Below are positions 22,805-30,797 of a stretch of DNA of 64,000 nt, in pieces. The notes under the pieces were generated by a model. That model made no database searches. It was not told the origin of the DNA and was given only the letters and a program-made list of their open reading frames with translations. This stretch comes from Solimonas sp. (GTDB lineage: Bacteria > Pseudomonadota > Gammaproteobacteria > Nevskiales > Nevskiaceae): positions 35,892 through 99,891 of the forward strand of contig JASBRP010000033.1 in assembly GCA_030149365.1 (NCBI GenBank), in the 5' to 3' direction. Made by a program: the position numbers and the translations under genes. How positions within the stretch are numbered: position 1 is the stretch's first letter; the number at the start of each line of letters is the position of its first letter.

Positions 22805-23943
22805 CGGGCGCGCCGCTGGGACAACTGGGCCGTTACCAGGTCGAGCGGGAGCTGGGCCGCGGCGCCATGGGCATCGTCTACGAGGCCCGCGATCCGCTGC
22901 TGGACCGTACGGTGGCGATCAAGACCATCCTGCTGCCCGGTGACGCCGAGCAGCGCCAGGCCTACGAGGCGCGCTTTGCCGAAGAGGCGCGCGCTGCCGC
23001 CCGCCTGGCACATGCCTCCATCGTCACGGTCTACGATTTCGGCCGTGAGGGCGACCTGGCCTATATGGCGATGGAGCTGCTGCCGGGTATCGACCTGCGC
23101 CAGCGCCTGTCGCAGTCGCGGCTGTCGCTGCGCGAGGCGCTGACCCTGGCGGCGGAAATCGCCGACGGCCTCGGCTTTGCGCACGACCATGGCGTGGAGC
23201 ATCGCGACATCAAGCCCGCCAACATCATGCTGTCGCGCAGCGGCCACGCCAAGATCATGGACTTCGGCATCGCCAGCCTGCGCCAGCCGCAATTGCAGGC
23301 CCAGGGTGGACAGGCCGGCCGCGTGGTGGTGTTCGGCACGCCGCGCTACATGTCGCCGGAGCAGGTGGTGGGGCGCCCCACGGATCACCGCTCCGACATC
23401 TTCTCGCTGGGCTCGGTGATCTACGAGATGCTGGTGGGCCACCCGGCCTTCGATGCGCCCGATACGCGCCAGCTCTGGCACAAGATCGCGGTGTACTCGC
23501 CGCCGCCGCCGAGCACGCTGATGCAGGACGTGCCGGAGGTGGTGGACCAGATCGTCGAGCGCGCCATGGCCAAGGCCAGCACCGTGCGTTACCAGAGCGC
23601 GCGCGAGCTGGCTGCGGACCTGCGAGCCTGCCTGGCCATGCTGCGCAAGGGCTTCGAGCCGCTGCGCCCGGTGGCAGAGGCGGTGCAGCCGGCTGCGGCC
23701 AGCGTGGCCGCCGTGCCCGGCGCTGTGACCGACGTGGATGCCTACTGGCCGCTGTCTTCCGATTTCGATTCCGTCACGGCGCTGTACCGCTGCGTGGCCG
23801 TTGACCCCGCCCAGCGTCCCGGCCAGCCGGGACCGCGGCCGCCCAATGCCCTGTCGCGCCTCTGGCGAGACGCCGACCTGCGCCTGGCCATTGCCGTCGG
23901 CGTGGCCGGCGTGGCGGCGGCGCTCGCCCTGCTGTTCGCCTAG
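22801..23943 (+). CDS. Hanks-type serine/threonine protein kinase, membrane anchored
   Basis: 380 residues. Kinase domain about 12-275: glycine loop LGRGAMGIVY (18-27), Lys 41 (AIK), catalytic HRDIKPAN (134-141), DFG (154-156), activation segment GTPRYMSPEQ. A linker (Ala/Pro/Val-rich) and a single C-terminal membrane helix (LAIAVGVAGVAAALALLFA) follow. There are no PASTA repeats, and the sensory function is probably supplied by the PEGA protein encoded just upstream with a 4-nt overlap. All catalytic residues seen are intact. Confidence 0.92.
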   Translation: MTGAPLGQLGRYQVERELGRGAMGIVYEARDPLLDRTVAIKTILLPGDAEQRQAYEARFAEEARAAARLAHASIVTVYDFGREGDLAYMAMELLPGIDLRQRLSQSRLSLREALTLAAEIADGLGFAHDHGVEHRDIKPANIMLSRSGHAKIMDFGIASLRQPQLQAQGGQAGRVVVFGTPRYMSPEQVVGRPTDHRSDIFSLGSVIYEMLVGHPAFDAPDTRQLWHKIAVYSPPPPSTLMQDVPEVVDQIVERAMAKASTVRYQSARELAADLRACLAMLRKGFEPLRPVAEAVQPAAASVAAVPGAVTDVDAYWPLSSDFDSVTALYRCVAVDPAQRPGQPGPRPPNALSRLWRDADLRLAIAVGVAGVAAALALLFA

Positions 23944-23957
23944 GAACCCCAAAAGCC

Positions 23958-24863
23958 GTGGCTGTAACACTCGACAACAAGCTGGTGGTGGCGCTGTCCT
24001 CGCGTGCGCTGTTCGATTTCGAGGAAGAGAACCGCCTGTTCGACGAACAGGGCGATGCCGCCTACACCAAGCTGCAGCTGCAGCGCCTGGACGAACCGGC
24101 GCGCGCCGGCGTGGCGTTTCCGCTGGTGCGCAAGCTGCTGGCCTTCAACGGCGACGGGCAGCACCGCGTGGAAGTGGTGATCCTGTCACGCAACGATCCG
24201 GTCTCCGGCCTGCGCGTATTCCGCTCCGCCAAGGCGGCCGGCCTGGAGCTGGAGCGCGGTGTCTTCACCCGCGGCCAGCCACCCTGGCATTACCTCAAGC
24301 CGCTGGGCGCCAAGCTGTTCCTGTCGGCGCACGACGAGGACGTGGCGGCGGCGCTCGACGCCGGCTTTCCCGCCGCACGCGTGTTCAGCCACTCCGTGGT
24401 TGACGCCGACCGCCATCCAGGCGAACTGCGCATCGCCTTCGACGGCGACGCCGTGCTGTTCTCCGACGAGGCCGAGCGCGTCTTCCAGTCCAACGGGCTC
24501 GACGCCTTCCAGGACCACGAGCGCACGCATGTCGCCCGGCCATTGCCGGCCGGGCCGTTCAAGCCCCTGCTGGAAGCGCTGCAGCGCCTGCAGGCGGCAT
24601 CGTCCAGCGCCGCGCCGATCCGCCTGCGCACCGCGCTGGTGACGGCCCGCAGCGCGCCGGCCCACGAGCGTGCGATCCGCACGCTGATGGACTGGGGTAT
24701 CGAGATCGACGAGGCGATGTTTCTCGGCGGCCTGTCCAAAGGCCCGTTCCTGCGCGAGTTCGCGCCGGATTTCTTCTTCGACGACCAGATCAGCCATTGC
24801 GAATCGGCCGCGCTGGTCGGCCCCACCGGGCACGTATCGGCAGGCATCACCAACCTGCGCTGA
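23958..24863 (+). CDS. 5'-nucleotidase (bacterial NT5 family)
   Basis: 301 residues matching the bacterial 5'-nucleotidase family (Pfam 5-nucleotidase type): N-terminal VTLDNKLVVALSSRALFDFEEENRLF, 'VILSRNDPVSGLRVFRS', 'FDGDAVLFSDEAERVF' (HAD-type acidic motif), and C-terminal 'APDFFFDDQISHCESA'. It would dephosphorylate nucleoside 5'-monophosphates in the cytoplasm. Translation appears to start at GTG 23958, which gives the family-typical N-terminus. It lies 14 nt after the kinase stop and may be co-transcribed with it. Confidence 0.87.
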   Translation: MAVTLDNKLVVALSSRALFDFEEENRLFDEQGDAAYTKLQLQRLDEPARAGVAFPLVRKLLAFNGDGQHRVEVVILSRNDPVSGLRVFRSAKAAGLELERGVFTRGQPPWHYLKPLGAKLFLSAHDEDVAAALDAGFPAARVFSHSVVDADRHPGELRIAFDGDAVLFSDEAERVFQSNGLDAFQDHERTHVARPLPAGPFKPLLEALQRLQAASSSAAPIRLRTALVTARSAPAHERAIRTLMDWGIEIDEAMFLGGLSKGPFLREFAPDFFFDDQISHCESAALVGPTGHVSAGITNLR

Positions 24864-24972
24864 GCTCGCTCACGGATTGCCGGGTACCGTTCGTCGGTTG
24901 TCATATTGAGCGGGCTGCGTTTTGCTAATGTCCCCCTCCCCCGAAAATTCATGGGAAGGACACAAAACTGCA

Positions 24973-25881
24973 ATGAAACTGTGTTGGTCCGCCGGCAGCG
25001 CCTGCGTCAATGGCCTGCAACTCAGTTGGGAGCAAGCGGGATCGCCGGATGGCGAACCGATGCTCCTGGTCATGGGACTCGGTGGCCAGCTCATTCATTG
25101 GCCGGATGCGCTTTGCGAGCGCCTAGTGCAGCGTGGTTTCCGCCTGATCCGCTTCGACAACCGCGATGCCGGCCTGTCCAGCGACGCCGACCGTGGCATC
25201 GCCGCCAACCTGCCGCGCGACTGGCTGATGAGCCGTTTCGGCCGACCGGCCCAGGCCAACTACAGCCTTCATGACATGGCCGACGACGCTGTCGGCCTGC
25301 TCGACGCGCTGGGCATCGCACGGGCGCACTTGGTGGGTGTGTCGATGGGCGGCATGATCAGCCAGATCGTCGCGGCCCAGTACCCGGAGCGCGTGCTGAG
25401 CCTGTCCTCGATCATGTCCAGCACCAACGATCCGCGGCTACCGTCCGCCCGCTTCGACGTGCTGTGGCGCATGGCCGGCATCGGCCCGCGTCCACGCACG
25501 CGCGAGGATGTGATCCGCCGCTCCACCGCCATGCTGCGGCGCGTGGGCAGCCCGGGCTACCCGACGCCGATGGATTACCGCGTGCGCCTGGTGGGCCGTG
25601 CCTACGACCGCGCTTTCCGGCCCGCCGGCCATGCACGGCAGGTGCATGCCATCGTCGCCACCGGCAGCATCGAATCCCTGCTGCCGAAGATCGTGGCCCC
25701 GACGCAGGTGGTGCACGGCCTGTCGGATCCTCTGCTGCGGCCGGCCTGCGGCCAGCGCAGCGCGCGGCTGATCCGCGGCGCGAAGCTGGAACTGATCCCC
25801 GGCATGGGGCATGACTTCGCGCTGCCGCTGATGCCGCGCTGGGCGGAGCTGATCAGCGCCAATGCGGCGCGGGCGGCGTAA
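24973..25881 (+). CDS. Alpha/beta hydrolase (aclacinomycin methylesterase-like group)
   Basis: 302 residues of a classic alpha/beta hydrolase. Oxyanion region LLVMGLGGQLIHW, nucleophile elbow GVSMGG, acid VHGLSDPLLRP and catalytic His in PGMGHDFAL are all present. The ATG at 24973 (MKLCWSAG) is preferred. An ATG at 24922 is in frame but lies closer to the upstream gene with no better ribosome site. Substrate unknown, probably an ester. Downstream is a 31-bp perfect inverted repeat. Confidence 0.82.
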   Translation: MKLCWSAGSACVNGLQLSWEQAGSPDGEPMLLVMGLGGQLIHWPDALCERLVQRGFRLIRFDNRDAGLSSDADRGIAANLPRDWLMSRFGRPAQANYSLHDMADDAVGLLDALGIARAHLVGVSMGGMISQIVAAQYPERVLSLSSIMSSTNDPRLPSARFDVLWRMAGIGPRPRTREDVIRRSTAMLRRVGSPGYPTPMDYRVRLVGRAYDRAFRPAGHARQVHAIVATGSIESLLPKIVAPTQVVHGLSDPLLRPACGQRSARLIRGAKLELIPGMGHDFALPLMPRWAELISANAARAA

Positions 25882-25909
25882 TCGCTGCGGTCATATCGGC
25901 AAAAGCCAT

Positions 25910-25989
25910 CCGTAGGGTGGGCTAAGCAAAGCGTGCCCACTATTGACTCTCCGGGTTGGTGGGCACGCTTTGCTTAGCCCACCCTACGG
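25910..25989. repeat. Long perfect inverted repeat (31-bp arms)
   Basis: Arms 25910-25940 and 25959-25989 are perfectly complementary with an 18-nt loop. The arm core reads GTAGGGTGGGCTAAGC, a type dispersed in many proteobacterial genomes. It lies between convergent genes (alpha/beta hydrolase and yajQ) and would form a strong hairpin in either transcript, so it can double as a terminator. Confidence 0.9.
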
Positions 25990-26004
25990 CCTGCTGAAGC
26001 AGCT

Positions 26005-26487
26005 TTACTCCCGGAAATTCTCGAACTGCAGCGGCAGTTCGGTATCGGCTGCGCGCAGCATCGCGATCGTTGCCTGCAGGTCGTCGCGCTTCTTGCCGAT
26101 CACACGCAGCTTGTCGCCGGTGATCTGGGTGTCCACCTTCATCTTGGACTCCTTGATCTTCGCGACGATCTTCTTGGCCTGGGCCTGCTCGATGCCCTGC
26201 TTGATCGTGATCTTCTGGCGCGCCTCGGCGAGATTGGTCTCCACCTTGCCGGCATCGACGCTGCGCAGGTCGATGTGCCGGGCGGCAAGGCGCTTGTGCA
26301 GGATTTCCAGCAACTGCTTGAGCTGGAAGTCGTTGGACGCGAACAGGGTAATGACGAACTCCTCCTGTTCGATGCGGGCATTGGTGCCGCGCAGGTCGAA
26401 GCGGTTGTCCAGGTCGCGACGCGCCTGGTCCAGGGCGTTGGTCAGTTCGTGCTTGTCGACTTCGGAGACGATGTCGAAGGAGGGCAT
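26005..26487 (-). CDS. yajQ: YajQ family nucleotide-binding protein
   Basis: 160 residues, the standard YajQ length. It starts MPSFDIVSEVDKHELTNALDQA and contains the family blocks DLRGTNARIEQEE, 'ITIKQGIEQAQAKKIVAKIKESKMKVDTQITGDKLRVIGKKRDDLQ' in segments, and ends LPLQFENFRE. YajQ proteins bind nucleotides or RNA, and some bind cyclic-di-GMP and modulate transcription. The ATG at 26487 gives the canonical N-terminus. Upstream in-frame sequence overlaps the dioxygenase gene and is not family-like. Confidence 0.95.
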   Translation of the reverse strand: MPSFDIVSEVDKHELTNALDQARRDLDNRFDLRGTNARIEQEEFVITLFASNDFQLKQLLEILHKRLAARHIDLRSVDAGKVETNLAEARQKITIKQGIEQAQAKKIVAKIKESKMKVDTQITGDKLRVIGKKRDDLQATIAMLRAADTELPLQFENFRE

Positions 26488-26530
26488 GGGCCGGCTCTCG
26501 GGGTTCTTGGGGGCGCCAGTATAGGGCGCC

Positions 26531-27598
26531 TCAGGCGGCTTGCTTGGCGCGCAGCAGTTCCCGTGCGGCAGTCGCCGTATTGCGGGCCCAGCTGATGCCA
26601 CGCAGCAGCTGCAGCTTCAGCGGCAGCGGCTCCGGCAGGGTCAGCCACAGGCGCAGCAGGTGGCGGCGCTGGTCGGGATCGGGCCAGTCCTCGAAGCCGG
26701 TGCGGGCGTGCAGGATCGTGTGATTGGAGATCAGCTGGATGTCGCCCGGTTGCAGGTCCATGTCCAGGCAGAACTCCGGGTCGGAGGCGATCTCGTCGTA
26801 GGCGTCCAGCAGTTCGTGGTCGCTCGCGCTCAGCTTCGGCACGTGGGGCAGGTGCTCCACGCTGCGGTAGTAGTCGCTCTGCCAGAAGCTGCGCAGCTCG
26901 CCGCCGGCATAGCGGCAGGGGGCGATGGGGTAGGCGGGGATGCCACCTTCACCCTTGGTGTCGAACCATATCGGCTCGAACAGCCGCGCTACCAGATGCG
27001 GTTTGCGGCGCAGCAGCTCGTTGTACACCGCCACGGAACTGGCGATGCGCGACAGGCCGCCGCTTTTCGCGGTCTTCAGGCACAGCAGGCCGACCACGTC
27101 GGCGGTGTCGGTGTGGGGCGCCAGGGCCTTGTTGGTGCGGTAGTAGCGGATGTCGCCGCCGGTGCGCTGGTCGCGCACGTGGCCCAGCAGGTCGCCCTGC
27201 GGATTCTGCGCGCCGGGCAGGCCGAGGTGGTGGCCGAAGCCCCAGTAGAACAGGGCGCTCTGCGCCTCGGTCCACTGGTCCACCGGCAGGCCGCGCAGCA
27301 GCACGAAGCCGCGGCCGTGGCGGATGTCGTGGCGCCAGATGTCGATGCGAGCCGCAAGGCCGGGCAGGGGGAAGTCCGCCCGCGTCATGGCCGCCATCGG
27401 TTTGCCGCCGGCCTCGGCATGGCGCACGGCCGCGCGGCACTCCTCGACGTCGGCCGGGGTCAGGCGGTACTGCCAATCGTCACGCTCGCGCAGGATGGCG
27501 CCGCGCCATTCGGCCGGCGAGTCCACCGGGCCTGCCGGCATGCCCTCGTGGGGGCGGGCGAAGTAATGCAGGGTCTGGGCTCTCAGCGACTTGTACAT
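26531..27598 (-). CDS. TauD/TfdA-type Fe(II)/2-oxoglutarate dioxygenase
   Basis: 355 residues. The metal triad is H162-x-D164 (APHTDTAD) and H297 (NHTILHAR), with an Arg-rich C-terminal segment (RRHLLRLWLTLP) supplying the 2-oxoglutarate Arg. Family features GFVLLRGLP and FGHHLGLPGAQNPQGDLLGHV place it in the clavaminate-synthase-like TauD branch. It would hydroxylate an unidentified small molecule. Starts at ATG 27598 with AAGGA upstream, 43 nt before yajQ, possibly one transcript. Confidence 0.85.
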   Translation of the reverse strand: MYKSLRAQTLHYFARPHEGMPAGPVDSPAEWRGAILRERDDWQYRLTPADVEECRAAVRHAEAGGKPMAAMTRADFPLPGLAARIDIWRHDIRHGRGFVLLRGLPVDQWTEAQSALFYWGFGHHLGLPGAQNPQGDLLGHVRDQRTGGDIRYYRTNKALAPHTDTADVVGLLCLKTAKSGGLSRIASSVAVYNELLRRKPHLVARLFEPIWFDTKGEGGIPAYPIAPCRYAGGELRSFWQSDYYRSVEHLPHVPKLSASDHELLDAYDEIASDPEFCLDMDLQPGDIQLISNHTILHARTGFEDWPDPDQRRHLLRLWLTLPEPLPLKLQLLRGISWARNTATAARELLRAKQAA

Positions 27599-27799
27599 CC
27601 GAACGCGTCCTTGCCTGGAATGGTGGGCCGATTATGGCCCGCCCCGTGCCGTCGGGGCCTGGGAAATCCATACCGGCGCGGCATTTTCGCCCCGTCCGGC
27701 CATGGACAAGGCCCGGACTGCCGCGTATATCCATCAGCGGATATCCACAAACAGAGCGGCCGCCCCCCGGGCCCAGCCGTCCCTCCGAGGAGAGGACAG

Positions 27800-29662
27800 A
27801 TGAATGCGATGCGAGGAGCCCTGATCGGGGCGGTGAGCCTGTTGCTGACGGCCTGCGGGTCCAGCGACGAGGTGAGCGGGACCAGCGGTGGCGGCCTGAC
27901 CACGAACCCGGTGACCGAGAGCCGTGTCGGCGAGGTCTACCGCCAGGAAGTCCCGGTGGAGAAAACCGGCGACACCATGGTGATCCAGGTGATGGAGCCC
28001 ACCCAGCTGGAGGCCGGCAAGACCTACCCCCTGGTGCTGCAGGGCCACGGCTACGGCGGCAGCCGCAACATCGAGCCCTCGGGCTTCCAGCAGCGCCTGC
28101 GTGACGCCGGCTACTACGTCATCTCCATCGACGAACGCGGCAACGGCGAATCCAGCGGCAAGGTGCGCGTGATGTCGCCGGACTTCGAGGGCCAGAACCT
28201 GATCGCGATCCTCGATTGGGCCGAGGACCTCGAAGGCCTGCGCCGCTTCGGCGATGGCCGCATGGTGGTGGGCAGCTACGGCGGCTCCTACGGCGGCATG
28301 TACCAGTTCCTGCTGGCCGGTGCCGACCCCCAGCAGCGCCTGCGCGTGATTGCGCCGGACGTCACCCCGCACGACCTGGTCTACTCGCTCAATCCCAATA
28401 ATGTGGTCAAGTCCGGCTGGGGCCTGCTGCTGACCTCCGCGCCGGAGCTGCCCCTGCTGGGCACACTGCTGGGCGGCGGTGCGCCGGACCCGCTGGTGCT
28501 GCTGAACAGCCTGCTCGACATCCTGCAGCGCGGCGGCACGCGGCAGGACAACGCGATCTTCGAGATCCTGACCGGCGCCGTGGTCAGCAACAGCTTCTCC
28601 GAGAGCGGCGTCAACTTCTTCAAGTACCACAGCGTGTCCTATTTCTGCGACGGCCAGCCGGCCGGCCCGCAGAGCTTCCTGCTGGCCCAGCCGGACCCGC
28701 TGGAGGTGGCGCCGCGCCCCTTCGCCAGGATCGACGCGCTGATCACCCAGGGCTTCCGAGACACGCTGTTCAACTTCAACAACGGCCTGGAAAACTACGA
28801 GTGCCTGAAGGCGCGCGGCGGCGACGTGCGCCTGCTGACGCATGAAAGCGGCCATATCCTGCCGCTGAGCCTGTCCACCGTGCCGCTGCCTCCGGGCAGC
28901 AACCTCGAGACGGTGCTCGACCCCCTCTACGCGGCGCTCACCCTGCCCGGTTTCCAGGATGCCGGCAGCGCCCGCAGCTGCGGCTCGCTGGTGCTGGACG
29001 ACATGCAGTTCGCCTGGCTGGAGGAGAAGCTGCAGGGCAAGCGTGGCGCGGTGGATGCCGTCATGCCCATCGGCAACGACATCTGCCTGAGCCTGGCCGC
29101 GGACGATGCGATCACCGTGCGCACGGTGCGCCGTGGCGGTACCAGCTTCGACATCGACGATTCCATCCCGCAGTTCAACTCGGCCCTGGGCGTGGTCGGC
29201 GCGGTGCTCGGCAATGGCGCCCGCGAGGCCCTGCTGGCGACGCAGCCGCTGTACACGGTGCCGGCGGGTGGCGCCGTGCTGGCCGGCGTGCCGACGATGT
29301 CGCTGAACCTCGCCGCTCTCGGCGGCCTGGGCCTGGATGAATGCACGCTGCCACTGGGCGTCGGTGCCTGCGATCCGATCCTGTTCCTGGGCATCGGTCA
29401 CCGCAAGGCTGGCAGCACGCGCTGGGACCTGGTGGACGACCAACTCACGCCGGTGCGCGGCTTCGGCGAGCATGTGGGTGAGATGACCGGCATCGCCGAG
29501 CGCCTGGCGGAAGGCGATGAACTGGCCCTGCTGGTCTACGGCTTCCACCTGCAGTTTCCGGTGACCTGGTCGCGTGACCTGCTGGTGCCGGCGCTGACGG
29601 TGGGCGGCACGGTGCAGTTGCCGCTGCTGTCTCCTTCCGAGATCACGCGCCAGGGTGTCTGA
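27800..29662 (+). CDS. Lipoprotein of the CocE/NonD (S15-like) alpha/beta hydrolase group
   Basis: 620 residues. Lipobox LLLTAC (Cys 19) predicts an envelope lipoprotein. An alpha/beta-hydrolase domain follows: YPLVLQGHGYGGSRN, ISIDERGNGESSG, nucleophile elbow GSYGGSYGG, acid region after 'LITQGFRDTLF', His in THESGHILPL. The last 200 residues are a beta-rich domain, as in CocE/X-Pro-dipeptidyl peptidases. Start ATG 27800 follows GAGGAGAGGACAG. An intact lipobox and triad suggest a surface or periplasmic esterase or peptidase. Substrate not predictable. Confidence 0.8.
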   Translation: MNAMRGALIGAVSLLLTACGSSDEVSGTSGGGLTTNPVTESRVGEVYRQEVPVEKTGDTMVIQVMEPTQLEAGKTYPLVLQGHGYGGSRNIEPSGFQQRLRDAGYYVISIDERGNGESSGKVRVMSPDFEGQNLIAILDWAEDLEGLRRFGDGRMVVGSYGGSYGGMYQFLLAGADPQQRLRVIAPDVTPHDLVYSLNPNNVVKSGWGLLLTSAPELPLLGTLLGGGAPDPLVLLNSLLDILQRGGTRQDNAIFEILTGAVVSNSFSESGVNFFKYHSVSYFCDGQPAGPQSFLLAQPDPLEVAPRPFARIDALITQGFRDTLFNFNNGLENYECLKARGGDVRLLTHESGHILPLSLSTVPLPPGSNLETVLDPLYAALTLPGFQDAGSARSCGSLVLDDMQFAWLEEKLQGKRGAVDAVMPIGNDICLSLAADDAITVRTVRRGGTSFDIDDSIPQFNSALGVVGAVLGNGAREALLATQPLYTVPAGGAVLAGVPTMSLNLAALGGLGLDECTLPLGVGACDPILFLGIGHRKAGSTRWDLVDDQLTPVRGFGEHVGEMTGIAERLAEGDELALLVYGFHLQFPVTWSRDLLVPALTVGGTVQLPLLSPSEITRQGV

Positions 29663-29684
29663 AATCCATTGCGGCTGATGTGTC

Positions 29685-29714
29685 GGAAAGGGCGGCCCGC
29701 GGGCCGCCCTTTCC
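29685..29714. terminator. Perfect 14-bp hairpin after the lipoprotein hydrolase
   Basis: GGAAAGGGCGGCCC (29685-29698) and GGGCCGCCCTTTCC (29701-29714) are perfectly complementary. The TTTCC end gives a weak T tail. Acts as the likely terminator 22 nt after the stop. Confidence 0.7.
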
Positions 29715-29746
29715 GTATCCCCTCCCTTTGCAGGAGTCTTGCTTCC

Positions 29747-30172
29747 ATGACCCGTACGATCGAACCCAGCGGTGCCGACATCAAGCGCATCGCCACCGGC
29801 ATCCCGATGGACACCCCGGTGACCATGCTGAACCTGCTGCGATTCCGCGATCAGGCGTCTTACCCTGAAGGTTCCGGACATGCGCCCTGCACAGGTCGTG
29901 AGGCCTATGACCGCTATTCGGTGCTGGCACAGAAGCGCGTGCGCGACGTCGGCGGCGAGCCGGTATTCCTGGCCGAGGCCATGGGCCGCTTCATCGGGCC
30001 GGAGGACGAGCGCTGGGACGAGGTGCTGCTGGTGCGCTATCCGTCGATGCAGGCCTTCCTGCAGATGATCTCCAACCCGGAATACCGGGCGGAAACGGTG
30101 CATCGCTCGGCGGCACTGGAGGACTCGCGGCTGGTGGTGATGCGGACGCCGAGCGGCGGGATGGGGGTTTAG
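29747..30172 (+). CDS. DUF1330 family protein
   Basis: 141 residues of the dimeric ferredoxin-like alpha/beta-barrel type. MDTPVTMLNLLRFRDQASYP, GREAYDRYSVLAQKRVRDVGGEPVFLAEA and 'WDEVLLVRYPSMQAFLQMISNPEYRAETVHRSAALEDSRLVVM' match DUF1330 proteins, whose biochemical role is not established. The start ATG 29747 has AGGAG 9 nt upstream. Monocistronic, with repeats downstream. Confidence 0.88.
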   Translation: MTRTIEPSGADIKRIATGIPMDTPVTMLNLLRFRDQASYPEGSGHAPCTGREAYDRYSVLAQKRVRDVGGEPVFLAEAMGRFIGPEDERWDEVLLVRYPSMQAFLQMISNPEYRAETVHRSAALEDSRLVVMRTPSGGMGV

Positions 30173-30182
30173 GACGGTGCGC

Positions 30183-30287
30183 CCCTCGATACACCGCTAC
30201 GCGGCACTCGGGGTGAGCGGTTTTTCGGGATCTTCAAGCGCCCGCCAGACCGTTCTTCCCGAGTGCCGCGAAGCGGTGTATCGAGGG
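30183..30287. repeat. Long palindromic repeat, copy 1 (upstream of the GIY-YIG gene)
   Basis: 30-nt arms (30183-30212 and 30258-30287) are complementary with a single mismatch. Arm core CCCTCGATACACCGCT. The loop shares ATCTTCAAG and CAGACCGTTC with copy 2, so the whole unit of about 105 bp is conserved, not only the arms. Confidence 0.9.
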
Positions 30288-30340
30288 ACGCGCTCACTCG
30301 CAAAGATCACGTATGCGGTGGTTCGGTTGGAGCACAGTCA

Positions 30341-30443
30341 GCCCCTCGATACGCTACGCTACTCGGGGTGAACGGTTCTTGGGAATCTTCAAGTAACAGC
30401 AGACCGTTCACCCCGAGTGCCGCGTAGCGGCGTATCGAGGGGC
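30341..30443. repeat. Long palindromic repeat, copy 2 (upstream of the GIY-YIG gene)
   Basis: Left arm 30341-30376 and right arm 30403-30443 pair along their length, apart from a 5-nt gap in the middle of the left arm. The loop contains AATCTTCAAG and AGACCGTTC as in copy 1. Copy 2 ends 22 nt before the GIY-YIG start codon. Confidence 0.9.
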
Positions 30444-30465
30444 ACACACACTCGAAGGTCGTGAC

Positions 30466-30762
30466 ATGCCGTTCTGGCTCTACATCCTGCGCTGTGCCGA
30501 CGGCTCGTATTACACTGGTCATACGGATAGCCTCGAGCAACGGATTGCCCAGCACGAAGCCGGCACTTTTGAAGGCTATACCGCCACGCGCAGGCCGCTG
30601 CTGCTGATGTACTCGCAGGAATTCGCCAGTCGAGAGGAGGCCTTGGCCGCGGAGATGCAGGTCAAGCGCTGGAATCGTGCAAAGAAGGAAGCACTGATTC
30701 GCGGAGATCTCGACGGTCTTAGACAAGCCGCGAGGAAGAGATTCAAAAGAATCGTTGGATAA
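30466..30762 (+). CDS. GIY-YIG endonuclease family protein (UvrC-N / YhbQ-like)
   Basis: 98 residues, essentially a bare GIY-YIG domain: LYILRCADGSYYTGHTDSLEQRIAQHEAG carries the paired Tyr motif (YI...YYTG), the catalytic Arg (EQR) and His, and SREEALAAEMQVKRW supplies the conserved Glu. C-terminal Lys/Arg-rich tail. These single-domain proteins are of poorly known function. Two long palindromic repeats sit immediately upstream, and a bidirectional hairpin follows. Confidence 0.88.
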   Translation: MPFWLYILRCADGSYYTGHTDSLEQRIAQHEAGTFEGYTATRRPLLLMYSQEFASREEALAAEMQVKRWNRAKKEALIRGDLDGLRQAARKRFKRIVG

Positions 30763-30795
30763 AAGAAAAGGCGCTGCTCTCGCAGCGCCCTTTCC
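30763..30795. terminator. Bidirectional terminator between the GIY-YIG gene and rtcB
   Basis: AAAGGCGCTGC (30767-30777) pairs with GCAGCGCCCTTT (30782-30793, one bulged C) around a short loop, flanked by A-rich and T-rich sides. It lies between convergent stops only 35 nt apart. Confidence 0.8.
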
Positions 30796-30797
30796 GT

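Noticed and set aside
30183..30443. CRISPR array
   Set aside because: Only two units, each a palindrome with a conserved loop instead of variable spacers, and no cas genes. No CRISPR array was seen elsewhere in the window.
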